From Clostridia bacterium (GTDB lineage Bacteria; Bacillota; Clostridia; Oscillospirales; Acutalibacteraceae), in assembly GCA_017428625.1 (NCBI GenBank), contig JAFRQM010000005.1, positions 1 to 64,000 on the forward strand: a DNA stretch of 64,000 nt, written 5' to 3'. How positions within the stretch are numbered: the stretch's first letter is position 1; each line of letters begins with the position of its first letter. The notes under the pieces are model-generated. The model was not told the DNA's origin. It saw nothing but the letters and a program-made list of their open reading frames with translations, and searched no databases. Below are positions 36,524 to 49,611 of the stretch, one piece after another. A program made the translations under genes and the position numbers.

Positions 36524-36853
36524 TTACTTCTCTCCCTTATGAGGTGTTGACAAATAATCCTTTACGCTTTCTATCCAATCCTCTTCAGTTGTTTTCATAA
36601 AAGCATCAACTATCTTTTGATTTCCTAATGCTTTTAGATACTTAACAGCTTCGGAATAGCTATTCTCAATTGAGATGGGTTCAGAAATGTAGCCGCAAAA
36701 ATCAGAGTAAATCGATGAATCAGCAGAACCAATGTCTTCAAACAAAAACGGATTTGCTGAACTAAGATATTCTCCAATTGTCGAGTCTTTTGTTTCATCC
36801 CAATCAGCATCGAGAGCAAAGAATATCATGCAAAACAATTCGAATTTATTCAT
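36524..36853 (-). CDS. Probable immunity-type protein paired with the toxin-like gene
   Basis: A 109-residue acidic protein (MNKFELFCMIFFALDADWDE..., LKALGNQKIVDAFMKTTEEDWIESV) of unknown family. Its ATG overlaps the toxin-like gene's stop in ATGA, so the two are translationally coupled. Small, acidic proteins in this position are commonly immunity proteins, but this is inference from context only. Confidence 0.5.
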   Translation of the reverse strand: MNKFELFCMIFFALDADWDETKDSTIGEYLSSANPFLFEDIGSADSSIYSDFCGYISEPISIENSYSEAVKYLKALGNQKIVDAFMKTTEEDWIESVKDYLSTPHKGEK

Positions 36854-37278
36854 TTGTTTTTCCTCCTTTTGATTGGATTATCATTTAATCCGGTTTCACT
36901 ATTCCAGTTTCGAGGCACTTTGTTTATACCGCCCTCATTAATTTTACCGTTTTGGTGTCTAACCCACAACTGGCCATCTGAAGTATTGCTGACATTCCAA
37001 CTGTTTCCATATTTGTCTTTGCCAACATATTTTTGATTGTCATTTGCTAGGTTTATAAGCCTTTCTCTGTTTTTAGGGGTATCAGGCAAGTGTCCAGGTC
37101 TGTTACTGAAAATGTGGTTTAACTGTGATTTTTCATCAGGCAATGAAACTGGCGAATTGGCATTTGAAGTAAGATTATTATTGTTAATGGTTTCTTGCAA
37201 TGCAAGCTCATCTTGTTCAAATGAAGACTGCGAGCCATTAGTTCCGTTAGGTATATTAGAAGATGTTCCCGAACTCAT
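36850..37278 (-). CDS. Polymorphic-toxin-like C-terminal domain protein
   Basis: 142 residues. A low-complexity Ser/Asn/Gln N-terminus without a signal peptide precedes a compact C-terminal domain with HIFSNRPGHLPDTPKNRE, LANDNQKYVGKDKYGNSW and QLWVRHQNGKINEGG. That pattern is typical of toxin domains at the ends of polymorphic toxins or phage head proteins, probably RNase-like. GGAGGG lies 7 nt before the ATG. The start overlaps the DUF4417 stop and the stop overlaps the next gene. It could be an orphan toxin module carried by the element. Confidence 0.5.
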   Translation of the reverse strand: MSSGTSSNIPNGTNGSQSSFEQDELALQETINNNNLTSNANSPVSLPDEKSQLNHIFSNRPGHLPDTPKNRERLINLANDNQKYVGKDKYGNSWNVSNTSDGQLWVRHQNGKINEGGINKVPRNWNSETGLNDNPIKRRKNK

Positions 37279-38045
37279 GCCATTCCCTCCAATCTGTTAA
37301 TATTGCGCTGACGGAGGGTGTTGTCAACTATTCTTACATCAATGCCGCGCTCGATAGCATATGAGAATAATTTAAGAGCGTTTTCGTCTTTACCGCAGAC
37401 GGAATACACGAGCATCGTTTTAACCGCAGTGTTGTCTGTAATGTATTTTACCAGTTCGATCACACGGTTTCTTTCAACCGCATATCTCATATGGCCTTTT
37501 AAACTAAAGCAAAAAATTTCGCACTCTTCAAACCCGCTCATAATATGAGGGAGTTTTTCTGCTGACAGATAAACCACATTCGGAATTGCAATTGCTCCAA
37601 TTTCAAAGATAAACCAGAGCATTATAATCCGGATTTTCAAAAGCCTGCTTTCGTTTTCTTGGGGCCAGCTGTTGTCAAACATAGAATAATCAGGACCGAT
37701 AACGAACTTTATTCCGGCATACATTTCCTTATACTTTTTAAGGAGTCTGACATCATTATAATAGATGGCATTATATAAACCGTGAATGTTGTCAAAGCTT
37801 CTGTCAAATGTGTAGAACCCCAGAGCTGTAAGTTGTGTCTTGTGGAACATATGCTTCTCATTATTCATCGCAATATAATCGGGATAAACCGATGCGTGCG
37901 TATGAAAAACGGGGAAGCCGTCATCGTTAAGATGCGTCTTGTTGAGTAGATTTGCAATATTGTAGTTAAGTTGCCTCTTCATATCTACAGGAACGCGCTC
38001 AACTGTTCCATCGGAAGAAACAACCTTTTTAGTAGTGTTGCGCAT
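37275..38045 (-). CDS. DUF4417 family protein
   Basis: A 256-residue protein matching the DUF4417 pattern of mobile-element proteins: HTHASVYPDYIAMN, KFVIGPDYSMFDNSWPQENE, a hydrophobic IIMLWFIFEIGAIAIPNVVYL core and a C-terminal ERGIDVRIVDNTLRQRN. ATG 38045 is preceded by AGAGG at 8 nt; GTG 38054 is less likely. It heads a three-gene leftward operon with toxin-like and immunity-like genes. The function is unknown. Confidence 0.7.
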   Translation of the reverse strand: MRNTTKKVVSSDGTVERVPVDMKRQLNYNIANLLNKTHLNDDGFPVFHTHASVYPDYIAMNNEKHMFHKTQLTALGFYTFDRSFDNIHGLYNAIYYNDVRLLKKYKEMYAGIKFVIGPDYSMFDNSWPQENESRLLKIRIIMLWFIFEIGAIAIPNVVYLSAEKLPHIMSGFEECEIFCFSLKGHMRYAVERNRVIELVKYITDNTAVKTMLVYSVCGKDENALKLFSYAIERGIDVRIVDNTLRQRNINRLEGMA

Positions 38046-38125
38046 AGCAATCACCTCTTTCTAATAATAAGCTACCCAATAATTAGGGCGCGGAGATAAA
38101 GAATCCGAAAAATTTTCGAATTCTA

Positions 38126-38154
38126 TTGAAAATCTCCGAAATCAGTGATATACT
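38126..38154 (+). promoter_or_regulatory. Predicted sigma-A promoter of a small RNA
   Basis: TTGAAA (38126-38131), 17-bp spacer and TATACT (38149-38154). No coding frame follows before the terminator at 38201. A GTGATA...TATCAC inverted repeat overlaps the -10 region and may be an operator for the adjacent XRE repressor. Confidence 0.6.
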
Positions 38155-38160
38155 ATACCT

Positions 38161-38238
38161 GTATCACGGATCCGTAACATCACTGTTCGGAGACGAGAGT
38201 CCTTTGAATTGCTGCGAACAATTCAAGGGATTTTTTTA
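38161..38238 (+). ncRNA. Predicted small RNA with terminator
   Basis: About 78 nt between the promoter at 38126 and a strong terminator (CCTTTGAATTG/CAATTCAAGGG, 7-nt loop, T7 at 38231-38237). It is divergent from the DUF4417 operon and convergent with the ImmA-XRE operon. No plausible peptide is encoded. It may be a regulatory RNA of the element. Confidence 0.5.
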
Positions 38239-38283
38239 GTTTTATATGACACAATCATATATTACCTCACCTCCAATTGTATT

Positions 38284-38847
38284 TCAGGCTATATCCTTAA
38301 ACAGGATTAACAAACGCTCCTCATAATCGGTATAGCCGGTATGATTACGCTGCAGCCATTTTTGATAATATAAATAAGCATAACGAGCCGCCTCGTAACT
38401 TATGTCAAAATAATCAACGATTTCAATGGGGTCTTTCACATTCAGCTTATGGACTAAAACCGGCGGAGCCAAGGCATATTTTGCAAAAAATTTGACTTCT
38501 TTTTCCGCGAGTTCACTGTCTTGAGTGTGATCTAGAACAATATGCCCTAATTCGTGAAAAATCGTGTTGTTTATTCTTCCGTAATCTCTTTCATCATTAA
38601 AATAGATGCGCCACTCATCTATGCCGTATTCGTTTTCATATAAAACACAAAAACCGTCTTCACTTTGTTTTAATAGTAAGCATCGCTTGTTTTCGCTGAC
38701 GGCCGAATAAGGAATTACTTTTATTCCCATTTTAGTTGCCAGTTCAAATCCACTTACCGGAATACAATGAACATCATATTTTATAAATAGATTTACAACA
38801 ATTTCTTTTATCTGTTCATATCTCTCGTGAGATAGAGAAATTCCCAA
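38284..38847 (-). CDS. ImmA/IrrE-type metallopeptidase
   Basis: A 187-residue protein with the zinc metallopeptidase motif HELGHIVLDH within NNTIFHELGHIVLD, the hallmark of ImmA/IrrE proteins. In ICEBs1-like elements ImmA cleaves the partner XRE repressor (ImmR) to induce excision and transfer. Its gene starts 2 bp after the XRE gene on the same strand, as in those regulatory modules. The C-terminal helical region (FDISYEAARYAYLYYQKW) resembles the family's HTH-like tail. Confidence 0.88.
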   Translation of the reverse strand: MGISLSHERYEQIKEIVVNLFIKYDVHCIPVSGFELATKMGIKVIPYSAVSENKRCLLLKQSEDGFCVLYENEYGIDEWRIYFNDERDYGRINNTIFHELGHIVLDHTQDSELAEKEVKFFAKYALAPPVLVHKLNVKDPIEIVDYFDISYEAARYAYLYYQKWLQRNHTGYTDYEERLLILFKDIA

Positions 38848-38849
38848 AC

Positions 38850-39161
38850 TTATTCCTCCCCAAATAAAGCGTTTATTAAACCACGCTTATCTTCATCTGT
38901 CATTTCCTGTGCATTTCTAGCGAGTATTCTTTTAATGCGAGAATAGTTAAAATCATCTTTTTCAATACCAAGCAAATAGTCTGAAGTTGTTTTTAATGCA
39001 GTTGCAATGTTTGCTAACACATCCGGTTTAGGTTCTCTGTCTCCTGAAATATATCTAGATATGACCGCTTCTGTAACACCGATTCTTTCTGCAAGGTCTT
39101 TCTGGGTTATGTTGCTGTTTTTGAGAATTTGTAAAATCCGAATGCCTAATTCCTTACTCAT
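38850..39161 (-). CDS. XRE-family transcriptional regulator (ImmR-like)
   Basis: A 103-residue protein with an N-terminal HTH (ITQKDLAERIGVTEAVISRYISGDREP) and a short helical C-terminus. It is paired with the ImmA-like protease gene, so it is probably the repressor of the island-2 element. On the minus strand TTGACA and TATTAT with a 17-bp spacer (about 39258-39286) form its likely promoter, and the type I silent hsdS cassette begins just beyond. Confidence 0.88.
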   Translation of the reverse strand: MSKELGIRILQILKNSNITQKDLAERIGVTEAVISRYISGDREPKPDVLANIATALKTTSDYLLGIEKDDFNYSRIKRILARNAQEMTDEDKRGLINALFGEE

Positions 39162-39313
39162 TGCAGTTTCTCCTTTTCCTCATTCGTCTATTTTTTCTTT
39201 TTTGTCGTTTTCTTTCAATTTGATAATTTATTATTCATTTAACCTCCCGACTATTATAATAACAAATACTTGCCATTTTGTCAAGATGTGTTGACAAGAA
39301 CTTTTTTTCATAG

Positions 39314-39346
39314 TTTGCATTATGAGAAGTTTGCCGACGGAACGGT
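39314..39346. repeat. hsdS inverted repeat 1 (left arm; right arm 43353-43385)
   Basis: A 33-bp arm encoding HYEKFADGT; 31 of 33 bases match the reverse complement at 43353-43385 inside active hsdS. It marks the entry to the first target-recognition domain and the 5' edge of the silent cassette. Confidence 0.85.
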
Positions 39347-39920
39347 AATATTATCTGAAAATGAATATGACGAATTGCCGGTCGGATGGGTATGGTGCAA
39401 TCTCGGCTTTTTATTTAATCATAATACCGGAAAAGCATTGAATTCTTCTAAAATAGAAGGTCAAGCCCTCACATACATTACAACATCAAATGTATATTGG
39501 GATAAATTTGTTCTCGATAACCTCAAAACGATGAGCTTTACAGATGAGGAAATCGTAAAATGCACTGTCGAAAAAGGCGATTTGCTTGTTTGTGAAGGCG
39601 GTGATATCGGGCGCTCTGCAATTTGGGAATCGGACGAACCTATTAGAATACAGAATCATCTTCATCGATTGCGCGCTTATGATAAGATAAACACAAAATT
39701 CTATTATTATGTTTTATATCTCTATAAATTAAATGGGAAAATAAACGGTAACGGTATCGGTTTGCAAGGTTTTTCTTCCAACGCCGTTCATTCATTGATT
39801 GTTCCGTTACCACCAACATCTGAACAAGAACGTATTGTTAGCCAAGTTGAATCTTCGTTTGATATTATAAACGAAATTGATAATAACAAGCTTGAATTAG
39901 ACTCATATATTGAAGCTGTT

Positions 39921-40104
39921 AAATCAAAAATCCTTGATCTTGCAGTTTGCGGTAAACTTGTTCCTCAAGACCCAACGGATGAGCCCGCTTCGGCTCTTCT
40001 TGAACGCATCCGCGCCGAGAAAGAAGAACTGATAAAGCAGGGTAAAATCAAATGTGACAAAGGCGAATCTGTCATCTTCAAAGGTGAGGATAACTCTTAT
40101 TATG
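39921..40104. repeat. hsdS inverted repeat 2 (left arm; right arm 42591-42775)
   Basis: About 184 bp encoding the conserved HsdS central region (SKILDLAVCGKL to GEDNSYY) recur in inverse orientation at 42591-42775 with few differences. Inversion here swaps only the second recognition domain. Confidence 0.88.
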
Positions 40105-40659
40105 ATGAGATTCCTGATAAATGGGCAGTTACAAGTATTTCAAATATTGCGGAAGTTGAGTTAGGAAAGACTCTTGACGGTAAACACAATACACAAAACT
40201 TATATCCATATTTGAGAAGTGTTAATATTAAATGGAATGGTGTTGATTTGTCAGATCTTAAAAAAATGAGATTCGATTCTGAAGAAATTGAAAGATATAC
40301 TGTTAGGAAGGGCGACTTGTTAGTATGTGAAGGTGGAGATGTTGGACGTTGCTGTATTTGGAACGAGAACAAAAATATTTTTTACCAAAATGCTCTCCAC
40401 AGAATCAGGTTTTATGGAAACATTAACACAAAATATTTTCTTTATTATTTTATGTTTTTGGAGAGTATAGGATACCTCAAACATATTAGCAATGGAGTTA
40501 CCATCAAGCATTTAACAAAGAGTGTGTTAACAAAAATTCCTTTTTTAATTCCGCCTTTAAGAGAACAGGATAGAATCGTTGATATGATTAATAATTTGTT
40601 TACGATAGTTGACTCTATAGAATGTTCATTCGCCGCCCTCAGCTGAGAGCGGCGTTTGC

Positions 40660-41469
40660 TTACCAAGTAACTATTTTGTCTACAATTGCCTGCTGTTCGC
40701 TGGCGGTTCGTCTCAGATAAATACGGGTTGTTTCTATGCTTTCATGGCCCATCAAATCGGCAAGAAGAGCAATATCATTGTATTTTTCCAGAAAATTCTT
40801 TGCGTATCTGTGCCGAAATGAATGCGGATATACCACTTTTGAATCAATTCCGTATTTTACTGCGAAGTTTTTTAACTGCTGAGAAATACCCCTTGTGCTT
40901 ATTCTTTCCCCATAGCGGTTTAAAAACAGATATCCGCTGCTTCTGCCATTAGAGTTAAGCCATTCGAGGGTTTCATTTTTCAGCTTTTTCGGAATATACA
41001 ATCTGCGCAATTTGCCGCCCTTTGTATATAAATCAAAATAGCCGAGATTTATATGCTCAATTTTTATTTGTATAAGCTCGCTGACACGCGCTCCGGTGGC
41101 GGCCAGATACCATACAACGAAATACCATTCCATATTACCATCTTTTTTTAGCTGCTTTTTCAGAAAGTTATAGTCCGCATTGCTGATGACATTTTCAAGA
41201 AAATTCTTCTGCTGAACCTTTACCGCCTTCAGTTTCAATTTGTCTTTGCCCAGGAATTCCAGATACTTATTGATTGCCTGAATTCGCAGATTGACTGTTT
41301 TGGGCTTAAAAAGCTCCATTAAATAGCCCTTATACGCAAGCAGATTTTCTTTGCTGATATTATCATAGTGAGTCAGATAATAATCAGCCGTCCACAGATA
41401 TGAATCTATGGTGTTTTGAGACAGATTCTCCTTTTTCAAATGCTTTTCATAAGCATTTTGCGTCTTCAT
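40660..41469 (-). CDS. Tyrosine recombinase (hsdS shufflon invertase)
   Basis: A 269-residue XerC/D-like integrase: SAM-like N-terminal domain (TIDSYLWTADYYLTHY, NLRIQAINKYLEFLG), then a catalytic domain with ATGARVSEL (first Arg), HSFRHRYAKNFLE (HxxR), GHESIETTRIYLRR (GH and nucleophilic Tyr). It lies between two silent hsdS cassettes and convergent to the active hsdS, as in phase-variable type I loci where such an enzyme inverts hsdS segments. It is inside the invertible region, so its own orientation can change. It has its own start with GGAGG upstream. Confidence 0.9.
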   Translation of the reverse strand: MKTQNAYEKHLKKENLSQNTIDSYLWTADYYLTHYDNISKENLLAYKGYLMELFKPKTVNLRIQAINKYLEFLGKDKLKLKAVKVQQKNFLENVISNADYNFLKKQLKKDGNMEWYFVVWYLAATGARVSELIQIKIEHINLGYFDLYTKGGKLRRLYIPKKLKNETLEWLNSNGRSSGYLFLNRYGERISTRGISQQLKNFAVKYGIDSKVVYPHSFRHRYAKNFLEKYNDIALLADLMGHESIETTRIYLRRTASEQQAIVDKIVTW

Positions 41470-41540
41470 AAAAAAGACACCTCCGTAAATAGTATTAGCG
41501 GTGTATTCCGCTGAAATATTATAAACGAAGGTGCTTGTTT

Positions 41541-41558
41541 CTCTTATTATGAGAAGAT
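41541..41558. repeat. hsdS inverted repeat 3 (left arm; right arm 42585-42602)
   Basis: An 18-bp perfect match, CTCTTATTATGAGAAGAT, to the reverse complement at 42585-42602. Inversion of the 1.06-kb segment would place the silent domain at 41559-42054 behind active hsdS. Confidence 0.85.
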
Positions 41559-42054
41559 TGACGACTCAATTAAATGTGTTAATGAAGAATTGCCATATGA
41601 TATACCTGAAAACTGGGCTTATATCAGGCTAAAAAGTGTGCTTGAATATGAGCAACCGACTCCTTATATTGTTGACAGCACAGCATACAGCAACGATTAT
41701 GACACGCCCGTTTTAACTGCCGGCAAATCGTTCATTATCGGTTATACCAATGAAAAATACGGAATAAAAGATGCCTTACCGGTAATCATATTTGACGACT
41801 TTACAACTGAGAGTAAATATGTTGATTTTCCGTTCAAAGTAAAGTCGTCGGCAATGAAAATACTCACAGCCGACGAAAGAATAATATCAACTATTTATGC
41901 TTATTATGCTATGCAAAAGGTTAATTGCGACAGCGAAAATCATAAAAGATACTGGATTTCAGAGTTTTCAGAAAAGATTATAGGATTGCCGCCGCTTGAA
42001 GAACAAAAGCGCACAATAAGTAAAATAAACGAAATAAACGCATTGTTTGAGTAA
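41541..42054 (+). pseudogene. Silent hsdS cassette 2 (single target-recognition domain)
   Basis: A start-less HsdS fragment beginning at inverted repeat 3 (YYEKIDDSIKC) and covering one recognition domain with the usual ELPYDIPENWAYIRL opening and a C-terminal GLPPLEEQKRTISKINEI. Its stop lies 1 bp from the convergent stop of active hsdS, so the two domains are mirror-image alternatives for position 2. Confidence 0.85.
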
Positions 42055-42055
42055 T

Positions 42056-43581
42056 TTATTCAAGGCTTGCTTTAACATTATCTGAAAACTCAAATACATT
42101 TTTTATATAATCAGTTATTCTTCCTTGCTCATTTTTCGGTGGAAGCGGGATTAATTTGCCCGTTATATTAGGAACTGTTAACTGCGGAGTGCTGGAACCA
42201 GTTCCGGTTTCCAATAAAGCCAAAAAAACATAATAAAGATAGTCAATTAATATACTTGATGATGGTGTAATTGTTATAAGTCTTACTATAGGTGTGAATG
42301 GTTCTCGTCTTATACATGTATAACCAATCGTTCCTCTCGCTGATATTGTTATACTCGGCTTATCAACTCGAGCTTTGTCACAAAATCCATATAGCCCCTC
42401 GTCAGTTACACCATTCGAGAATATTGGAAATGGGCATTCATTAGTCTTTGTAGCACTAAATGTATTGGGTCTGTCGCCTCCGGCAAAAATGCCATTTGTT
42501 ATTGTGGTAAGTCTTGTCCATATCCAATGATCAGGAATAGCAAACGGTATTTCACTATCAATGTTTTTAATTGTTCCGTCAGTCATCTTCTCATAATAAG
42601 AGTTATCCTCACCTTTGAAGATGACGGATTCGACTTTATCACGCTTGATTTTTCCCTGCTTTATCAGTTCTTCTTTTTCTGCTCTAATGCGCTCAAGAAG
42701 AACCGAAGCGGGCTCATCCGTCGGGTCTTGAGGAACAAGTTTACCGCAAACTGCAAGATCAAGGATTTTTGATTTTATTATTTCAACGCTTTCGTTTAAT
42801 GCAATTATTTCTTCATTAACTATGCTTATTTTATCTAATAATTCATCAACTTTTTCAAATATTCGTCTCTGCTCAGTTATAGGTGGAATCGAGATAAGAA
42901 CCCTCTTGCCATCATCAGTCCCTAAACGCGGCATTTTAACTCCATATGAAATCATATTGACATAAGCAAGAAATGTTTCAGACATTAAAAAAATTTGCAT
43001 ATATTTCGGAACAATATTACCATAAAAAGTCAAAGGAAGAATTTCAGAAGTGCAATACCCTGGTTTGGGCGCAATTACGACTTTGTTAAGATAAGGACGA
43101 AGTTTACTATAAAGTAATTGTCCTTTGTCAAATCTATGTTTTACGCTGATTGAGTTCCGCTGCGATTTACTTACAAAATAAAGAATTACTCCAGTATCTT
43201 TTTCGATATCCTCTAATTCTAATATCCATTCGTTATTTTTTATGGTCTTTGCATCGACTTTTTCACAACTGCCGTAAGGGCAAATAGTTTCCATTCTGCA
43301 CCAAGCCCAATTTTCAGGAACATCAAATGGGATTTCATCTTCTATACATTCCACGGTTCCGTCAGCAAACTTCTCATAATGCAAATTATCCTCACCTTTG
43401 AAAATGACAGAATCGTTCTTTATATCTTTCGCTTTAAGCTTACCTTCTTTAACCATCTGCTGCTTTTCGGCACGAATTCGGTCAAGCAAAACCGACGCAG
43501 GCTCATCGGACGGATCCTGCGGAACAAGCTTTCCTCTTATGGCGAGGTCAAGTATTTTTTGACGCAATGCCTTTGTATCCA

Positions 43582-43582
<1 letters not shown>
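42056..43582 (-). CDS. hsdS: Type I restriction-modification specificity subunit (active copy)
   Basis: A 508-residue HsdS with two target-recognition domains (about 90-245 and 355-505) separated by a conserved spacer, opening MDTKALRQKILDLAIRGKLVPQDP. It directs both methylase and restriction complex to a bipartite DNA target. It starts exactly at the hsdM stop, in an operon hsdR-hsdM-hsdS. Three inverted repeats link it to silent cassettes at 39314-40646 and 41541-42054, so its sequence is only one of the possible alleles. Confidence 0.92.
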
Positions 43583-47767
<4,185 letters not shown>

Positions 47768-48045
47768 AGTATAGCTCCTCTCTAAATTAAATATATAAAC
47801 TTCCCCATAATATAATTATTATAATACGAATAAGCAACTTTTTCAACAGAAACATTTCTTGCATTTTCAAGGGCACTTTCAACATCTCATACTCATTCTC
47901 CCATATTTTTCAATGGTTTCCACTGTTCGGATAACTCGTTAAATGGTATCCGGAAATCAAAAACCACGGTTCTGCGGAAACTGAAATATGAAAAAAGGGC
48001 AAAGGCAAATCTGCGTAATGTCTGCGCCCGGAAAGGAGAATAAGT

Positions 48046-48972
48046 ATGATATATAACGAAGACAGAAATCTGCTGATTATCGGAATTGACCACGGATACG
48101 GAAATATCAAAACCGCCAGCCATTGCTTTCGGGCAGGGCTGGCGGTTTATGATTATGAGCCGCTTTTCACAAAGGATATGCTTGTGTATAACGGCAGGTA
48201 TTATCTGATCGGCGAAGGGCATAAGGAATTTGTCGCAAACAAATACCTTGATGGTGACTATTACGCTCTCACTCTCGCGGCAGTTGCTATGGAACTCAGA
48301 GATAACGGTCTCACTGCTGCAACTGTCCATATTGCCGCCGGTCTGCCGCTGACCTGGACATCGGGGCAGAAAGAACGGTTCAGAGAATATCTGCTGCAGA
48401 ATACCGAAGTTGAGTTTGTATTCGATTCGGTCAAGTATTCCGTAAAGATTACCGGAGCAAGTATCTATCCCCAAGGTTACGCTGCGGTAGCGAAATACGC
48501 TTCCGCGCTCAAAGGCGTGAATATGGTTGCGGATATCGGTAACGGCACTATGAATGTACTGTATATGATTGACGGCAAACCGCAGGCGGGAAAGATGTTC
48601 ACAGAGAAATTCGGAACCTATCAGGCAACGCTCGCTATCCGTGAAGAGTTTATGAGAAAAACTCAGAGAGAACTGCATGACAGTATTATTGATGAAATAC
48701 TAATAACAGGCTCTGCCGATATTGCTCCCGCGGATCTGAAGCTCATAAAAGCCACGGCAAAGAATTATGTTGACGATATCTTCAGGCGGTTACGCGAGCA
48801 CGGCTATGACGAGAATACAATGAATCTGTATATAACCGGTGGCGGCGGATGTCTGGTAAAGAACTTTTACAGGTATAACCCCGACAGAGTGAAAATCGCC
48901 AATGACATCTGTGCCGCGGCAAAAGGTTATGAGTATCTCGCAGATGTTCAGATACGGAACGGCCGATTATGA
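48046..48972 (+). CDS. ParM/StbA-type actin-like partition ATPase
   Basis: 308 residues with actin-like ATPase blocks: phosphate-1 IIGIDHGYGNIKTA, phosphate-2 VADIGNGTMNVLY and the adenosine motif YITGGGGCLVKNF. ParM-type filaments push plasmid copies apart. GGAGAA lies 7 nt before the ATG. The next gene overlaps by 4 bp and encodes a probable DNA-binding adaptor, and palindromes that could be the centromere lie just beyond. Such pairs occur on plasmids and on integrative elements that replicate after excision. Confidence 0.85.
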   Translation: MIYNEDRNLLIIGIDHGYGNIKTASHCFRAGLAVYDYEPLFTKDMLVYNGRYYLIGEGHKEFVANKYLDGDYYALTLAAVAMELRDNGLTAATVHIAAGLPLTWTSGQKERFREYLLQNTEVEFVFDSVKYSVKITGASIYPQGYAAVAKYASALKGVNMVADIGNGTMNVLYMIDGKPQAGKMFTEKFGTYQATLAIREEFMRKTQRELHDSIIDEILITGSADIAPADLKLIKATAKNYVDDIFRRLREHGYDENTMNLYITGGGGCLVKNFYRYNPDRVKIANDICAAAKGYEYLADVQIRNGRL

Positions 48973-49298
48973 AAAACGAATACCGTATAAACCTGAGAAT
49001 GAATCCGAACAAACCCAAACAGAAAGAAATAATTGATTTCTTCAATGAACGGAAAAATGATGATTCGTTCTCAAGAAATGAATTCATCATTGAAGCAATA
49101 CTCGGCAGGATACACGGCGAGAGCAATAACGCCCTGCTCGATGATATCAGGGAAGTAATCCGTGATGAAATCAAAAATATATCCGTTGTTGTATCGGATA
49201 ACAGTAACGAAAATGATACAGCGGATATACCCGAGCTGACAGAAGAACAGCTGGCTCAGAATGAAGCCGATGTTCTTGACGTGCTCGATATGTTCTGA
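48969..49298 (+). CDS. ParR-like ribbon-helix-helix partition protein (predicted)
   Basis: A 109-residue protein: a basic N-terminus RINLRMNPNKPKQKEIIDFF and SFSRNEFIIEAILGRI, the strand-helix-helix pattern of RHH/ParR-like DNA binders, then an acidic C-terminal tail (ELTEEQLAQNEADVLDVLDMF) that could contact ParM. The start overlaps the ParM stop (ATGA). Two copies of an 18-bp palindrome begin 5 bp after its stop, the most likely binding sites. Confidence 0.7.
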   Translation: MKNEYRINLRMNPNKPKQKEIIDFFNERKNDDSFSRNEFIIEAILGRIHGESNNALLDDIREVIRDEIKNISVVVSDNSNENDTADIPELTEEQLAQNEADVLDVLDMF

Positions 49299-49302
49299 TG
49301 AC

Positions 49303-49320
49303 GGTGCCGGAATTGGCACC
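49303..49320. promoter_or_regulatory. GGTGCC-N6-GGCACC palindrome, copy 1
   Basis: Perfect palindrome arms with a 6-bp centre (GGAATT), 5 bp after the RHH gene. Candidate centromere or operator site of the partition pair; three further copies lie at 49354, 54808 and 54839. Confidence 0.65.
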
Positions 49321-49353
49321 AAAGAAGAAAAATACGCGCAAACGCAGCAAAGC

Positions 49354-49371
49354 GGTGCCAAAAACGGCACC
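49354..49371. promoter_or_regulatory. GGTGCC-N6-GGCACC palindrome, copy 2
   Basis: Same arms, centre AAAAAC, start-to-start distance 51 bp from copy 1. Flanking GC/GC bases extend the hairpin, but no T-run follows, which argues against a terminator. Confidence 0.65.
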
Positions 49372-49521
49372 GCTTCATCTTTGCTCAAAACGCAGATTTG
49401 GGCAAACGGATACGGATATATGAGCCAAAATGCAGGCGAAATATATACCGTATACGCGAGGTTTCCGCAGAAACCGCAAACCGCCTCGCAGAGCCCACGG
49501 CACTTTGCAACCGAAAGGGTG

Positions 49522-49549
49522 AAAGTGTCATAGTGGGTTATGATACTTT
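49522..49549 (+). other. Predicted MobV-type origin of transfer (oriT)
   Basis: Inverted repeat AAAGTGTCATA / TATGATACTTT (one mismatch) around GTGGGT, immediately upstream of relaxase 2. The layout AAGT..ATAGTG-G|TTAT..ACTTT closely parallels the pMV158-family nick region, where cleavage falls after the ATAGTG-type loop. The position before a MobV gene is as expected. Confidence 0.7.
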
Positions 49550-49611
49550 GCCAAAAGTATCTGCAAGTCCCGCGCAACCGTTGCGAAAACAAATCTATAA
49601 AAAGAAAGTGG

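Larger units (their letters stand above)
39314..40646 (+). pseudogene. Silent hsdS cassette 1 (two target-recognition domains, no start)
   Basis: About 440 codons of HsdS in opposite orientation to the active hsdS. It lacks the first 75 or so HsdS residues and any start context: homology to active hsdS begins exactly at the 33-bp repeat (HYEKFADGTV). It holds one position-1 recognition domain (39347-39900), the conserved central spacer with SKILDLAVCGKLVPQDP at 39921-40104, and one position-2 recognition domain (40105-40640). It is a donor of specificity domains by inversion with 42056-43582. The frame can be read from 39270, but that upstream part is unrelated. Confidence 0.85.

Noticed and set aside
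47893..48678. 261-codon minus-strand frame opposite the ParM gene
   Set aside because: It is the antisense of a clear actin-like gene, lacks a ribosome site and has shadow-type composition.
49354..49371. Rho-independent terminator after the partition genes
   Set aside because: The hairpin is good but has no T-run, and the same spaced palindrome recurs at three other places, which fits a protein site better.
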